7,478 bases of DNA from an uncultured Eubacteriales bacterium (GTDB lineage: Bacteria; Bacillota; Clostridia; Christensenellales; UBA1242): NCBI GenBank assembly GCA_905203455.1, contig CAJKVX010000045.1, positions 1 to 7,478 on the forward strand. The letters are read 5' to 3'. The notes below the pieces were generated by a model. The model saw only the letters and a list, made by a program, of their open reading frames with translations, did no database searches and was not told where the DNA came from. Within the stretch, counting starts at the first letter, position 1, and each line of letters begins with the position of its first letter. Shown one piece after another: positions 5,756 through 7,478 of the stretch. The position numbers and the translations under genes are program-made.

Positions 5756-6592
5756 TTACTTTGTTATAAACAAAATTCCCATGGTGTTTGGCCCGCAGTG
5801 GCTTGTTATTGTTCCGCCTGCTGTTGTTATGTAAATATTTTCAAAACCCCTGCTTTTAAGGGCATTGACTGCTGAATTTATCATGTTTTCGGTTGCGGTT
5901 GTGTAAGTTACAAAGGCAACTGAAAGGTCAAAGCCAGAATACGCTGAAAGACAATCTTCGCAATATTTTGGGATAATTTTTTCAAGTTTGCCGATATATT
6001 TTTTGCCAACGCGCATTTTTCCATCATCTACAACAATTTGAGGTTTAAGTGAAAGCAGGTTTGCCCCAAAAACCGCAAGGCCAGAACATCTGCCACCTTT
6101 GTAAAGATAGTCAAGTTTGTCAATCACAAAACTTACTTGCAATTTGCTTGTTAATTTTTCAAGAGTGCTTACAATTTCAGGGCAAGTTTTGTTTTCATTT
6201 GCAAGAGTTCTTGCCTTGATTGCAAGCAGGGCAATGCCTGTTGAAAGCGACCTTGAATCAATTACAAAAACATTTTCCATTGCGTTTGCCACTTCACACG
6301 CGTTGCTAAAAGCACTGCTGAATTCGCTTGAAAGTGAAATGTGAATAATGGCATCATAATTTTGTTTAAGTTTGGTAAAGTGCTCTTCATATTGAAACTT
6401 GTTAACGGCACTTGTTTTTGGCAAAATGTTATTTTGTTTTACAAACTCAAAGATTTTTGAGTTTTCAATTGTTCCGTCAAGTGCTTCGGTTTGCCCTAAA
6501 ATAACCGTAAAAGGCACAGTGTGAATATCATATTTATTAAGTAATTCTTTTGGCATGTCAATTGTTGATTCTGCCGAAATTGCTATTTTCAT
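5756..6592 (-). CDS. DegV/FakB-like fatty-acid-binding protein, first gene of a tandem pair
   Basis: The 278-residue protein is colinear with its downstream paralogue. Both begin MKIAI..ESTID.PKELL.KYDI and share PKTSAVN (58-64 here), the STGIALLAI segment (117-125) and LYKGGRCS (163-170). The C-terminal signature is TSHCGPNTMGILF (263-275) with H265. The region that is LSGTY in typical members reads ISLSSEFSSAFSNA (85-98). The two proteins differ most in residues 31-57 and 190-220, which in the family help cover the bound lipid, so they may prefer different acyl chains; that is inference. AAAGGGAG lies just upstream of the ATG. The promoter region is shared with the divergent membrane-bound XRE regulator, the obvious candidate controller. 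Confidence 0.92.
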   Translation of the reverse strand: MKIAISAESTIDMPKELLNKYDIHTVPFTVILGQTEALDGTIENSKIFEFVKQNNILPKTSAVNKFQYEEHFTKLKQNYDAIIHISLSSEFSSAFSNACEVANAMENVFVIDSRSLSTGIALLAIKARTLANENKTCPEIVSTLEKLTSKLQVSFVIDKLDYLYKGGRCSGLAVFGANLLSLKPQIVVDDGKMRVGKKYIGKLEKIIPKYCEDCLSAYSGFDLSVAFVTYTTATENMINSAVNALKSRGFENIYITTAGGTITSHCGPNTMGILFITK

Positions 6593-6625
6593 GTTTTCTC
6601 CCTTTATTTATATTTTACAAAAATT

Positions 6626-6654
6626 ATTATATACACCAAGTTTAAATTTCACTA
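6626..6654 (-). promoter_or_regulatory. promoter of the DegV pair
   Basis: On the minus strand a perfect TATAAT (6631-6626) lies 17 bases from a weak -35, TAGTGA (6654-6649), giving a start near 6619 and a 27-base leader. The weak -35 sits inside one of the TTTCACTAC repeats (6647-6655), so a protein bound there would either block or replace -35 contacts. Confidence 0.5.
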
Positions 6655-6744
6655 CCTACTGTGCTGAAATTTTCACTACTCTTAAAATTTAAGTAGTAGA
6701 ATTGCAAATTAAAGCACTCTACTTACAGTAGAATTGTAAAATTA
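6647..6744. promoter_or_regulatory. operator array between the DegV pair and the XRE gene
   Basis: TTTCACTAC occurs at 6647-6655 and 6671-6679, exactly 24 bases apart. AGTAGAATTG occurs at 6695-6704 and 6727-6736, 32 bases apart, and each copy continues into a similar A/T tail. These combine into two inverted pairs: ACTACT (6675-6680) with AGTAGT (6692-6697), 11-base centre, and TCTACT (6718-6723) with AGTAGA (6727-6732), 3-base centre. The common core is CTACT/AGTAG. The array overlaps the degV -35 and ends 14 bases before the XRE -35. The divergent XRE protein is the most likely ligand, but this is inferred from position. Confidence 0.6.
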
Positions 6745-6757
6745 GACATTATTTTGT

Positions 6758-6786
6758 TTGATTTAATGGTTAAATAAGGGTATAAT
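6758..6786 (+). promoter_or_regulatory. promoter of the XRE regulator giving a leaderless message
   Basis: TTGATT (6758-6763), a 17-base spacer and a perfect TATAAT (6781-6786). The computed transcription start is 6793, which is the A of the ATG. No purine-rich ribosome site lies between the -10 and the start codon. Confidence 0.7.
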
Positions 6787-6792
6787 AAAATT

Positions 6793-7398
6793 ATGGAAGA
6801 ATTAAATGGCATTATTGCAAATAATATTGCATTGCTTAGAAAAAAATTTGGGCTAACGCAAGCCGAACTTGCCCAAAAACTTAATTATTCTGATAAAGCC
6901 GTTTCAAAGTGGGAAAGGGGAGAGTCTGTTCCTGATATTTACATTTTAAAAAAACTGGCAGATATTTTTGAAGTTAAGGTTGACACTCTTATAACCCCAC
7001 AGCAAAACAATAAAATAAGGTTAACAAAACACATAAGTTTATCAAAAACAATAATAACACTGCTTGCTTGCCTTTGTGTGTGGTTAATTGCAACAATAAC
7101 ATTTGTTACTCTTGCCTTGCTTGATGTTAAAATGGCGTGGTTCTCTTTTATTGTTGCTGTGCCCGTAAGTTTAATTGTTGGGTTGATTTTAAATTGCATT
7201 TGGGGCAAAAAATGGGTAACATTTTTGTTAATTTCACTTATAATTTGGTCAACTTTAGCCACCATTTACATTGGCGTGTTTAAACTTGATTTGTGGTTAA
7301 TCTTTTTAATTGGAATTCCGCTTCAAATTGCCACCATTTTGTGGTATATTCTTGCAAAAAATCAAGAAAAGAATAAGGAAATTAAAAATCAAGCCTAG
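6793..7398 (+). CDS. membrane-tethered XRE-family transcriptional regulator
   Basis: The 201-residue protein begins with a Cro/CI-type helix-turn-helix (about 6-64). It carries the hallmark IALLRKKFGLTQAELAQKL (13-31) and NYSDKAVSKWERGESVPD (32-49), where the recognition helix ends in KWERG, and the closing LKKLADIFEVKVDTL (53-67). A short linker leads to four membrane helices at about 84-109, 115-135, 140-162 and 167-189, and the C-terminus is basic and lysine-rich. DNA binding is therefore at the cytosolic face of the membrane, as in many Clostridia and Bacilli XRE proteins with a small membrane domain that may sense lipid or envelope state. The divergent DegV/FakB pair and the shared half-site array suggest it controls them. 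The HTH begins right after the start, so no later start is plausible despite the missing ribosome site. The regulatory target and the signal are inferred. Confidence 0.92.
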   Translation: MEELNGIIANNIALLRKKFGLTQAELAQKLNYSDKAVSKWERGESVPDIYILKKLADIFEVKVDTLITPQQNNKIRLTKHISLSKTIITLLACLCVWLIATITFVTLALLDVKMAWFSFIVAVPVSLIVGLILNCIWGKKWVTFLLISLIIWSTLATIYIGVFKLDLWLIFLIGIPLQIATILWYILAKNQEKNKEIKNQA

Positions 7399-7421
7399 CC
7401 TTTTGTGTTGGGTTGCGCAAT

Positions 7422-7441
7422 AATTAAGTACTTAATTTTTT
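7422..7441 (+). terminator. possible weak terminator after the XRE gene
   Basis: AATTAAGTACTTAATT (7422-7437) is a perfect 16-bp palindrome running into a T-run up to 7441, 24 bases after the XRE stop codon. The stem is almost all A/T, so termination would be weak. It could equally be a protein-binding site for whatever lies beyond the window edge. Confidence 0.3.
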
Positions 7442-7478
7442 AGACTTGTGTTAAGTAAATATATTCCACTGATGTTGA

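Noticed and set aside
6939..7265. 108-codon minus-strand frame opposite the XRE gene
   Set aside because: Shadow of a strong HTH-plus-membrane coding frame; no ribosome site or known motif.

Overview
The window is AT-rich, with A/T-ending codons, strong purine-rich Shine-Dalgarno sites, TTGACA/TATAAT-type promoters and hairpin-plus-U-tract terminators. Together with the gene content (SipW-type signal peptidase, TasA-like exported proteins, DegV/FakB proteins, XRE regulators fused to membrane domains) this suggests a Bacillota genome, probably an uncultured Clostridia-like gut lineage. The lineage is inferred from style and gene families only; no marker gene is present.

Layout. Bases 1-150 hold a relatively GC-rich interspersed repeat made of degenerate TGTCAnnCTGAGC units. 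Bases 383-3142 (+) form an export/surface cassette: a membrane-anchored protein with a TasA-like outer domain and a short beta-repeat cytosolic domain; an ER/SipW-type signal peptidase I with an unusually long, repeat-bearing charged tail; and, from its own promoter, a small secreted TasA/camelysin-like protein. The simplest reading is a dedicated peptidase with its substrates, making a fibre or matrix-like surface structure. A bidirectional terminator (3173-3208) closes it.

Bases 3176-3352 hold the least expected object: on the minus strand a near-consensus promoter with a computed +1 at 3317, a hairpin that begins exactly at +1, a second perfect hairpin, and the terminator read in reverse. 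This predicts a ~142-nt small RNA. It is divergent from a PaaI-type hotdog thioesterase gene (3498-3986, +), and a palindrome lies between the two promoters. A four-helix membrane protein of unknown function follows (4179-4709, +), driven by a strong promoter that is overlaid by a long inverted repeat (probable operator).

Bases 4881-6592 (-) encode two tandem paralogous DegV/FakB-like fatty-acid-binding proteins. Both lack parts of the usual family motifs. They are divergent from a membrane-tethered XRE regulator (6793-7398, +) whose message appears leaderless. The shared intergenic region has an array of CACTAC/GTAGTAG half-sites that overlaps the degV promoter, which suggests the XRE protein controls the degV pair and perhaps itself. 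The thioesterase and the DegV pair both plausibly touch acyl-group metabolism, but nothing in the sequence links them directly.
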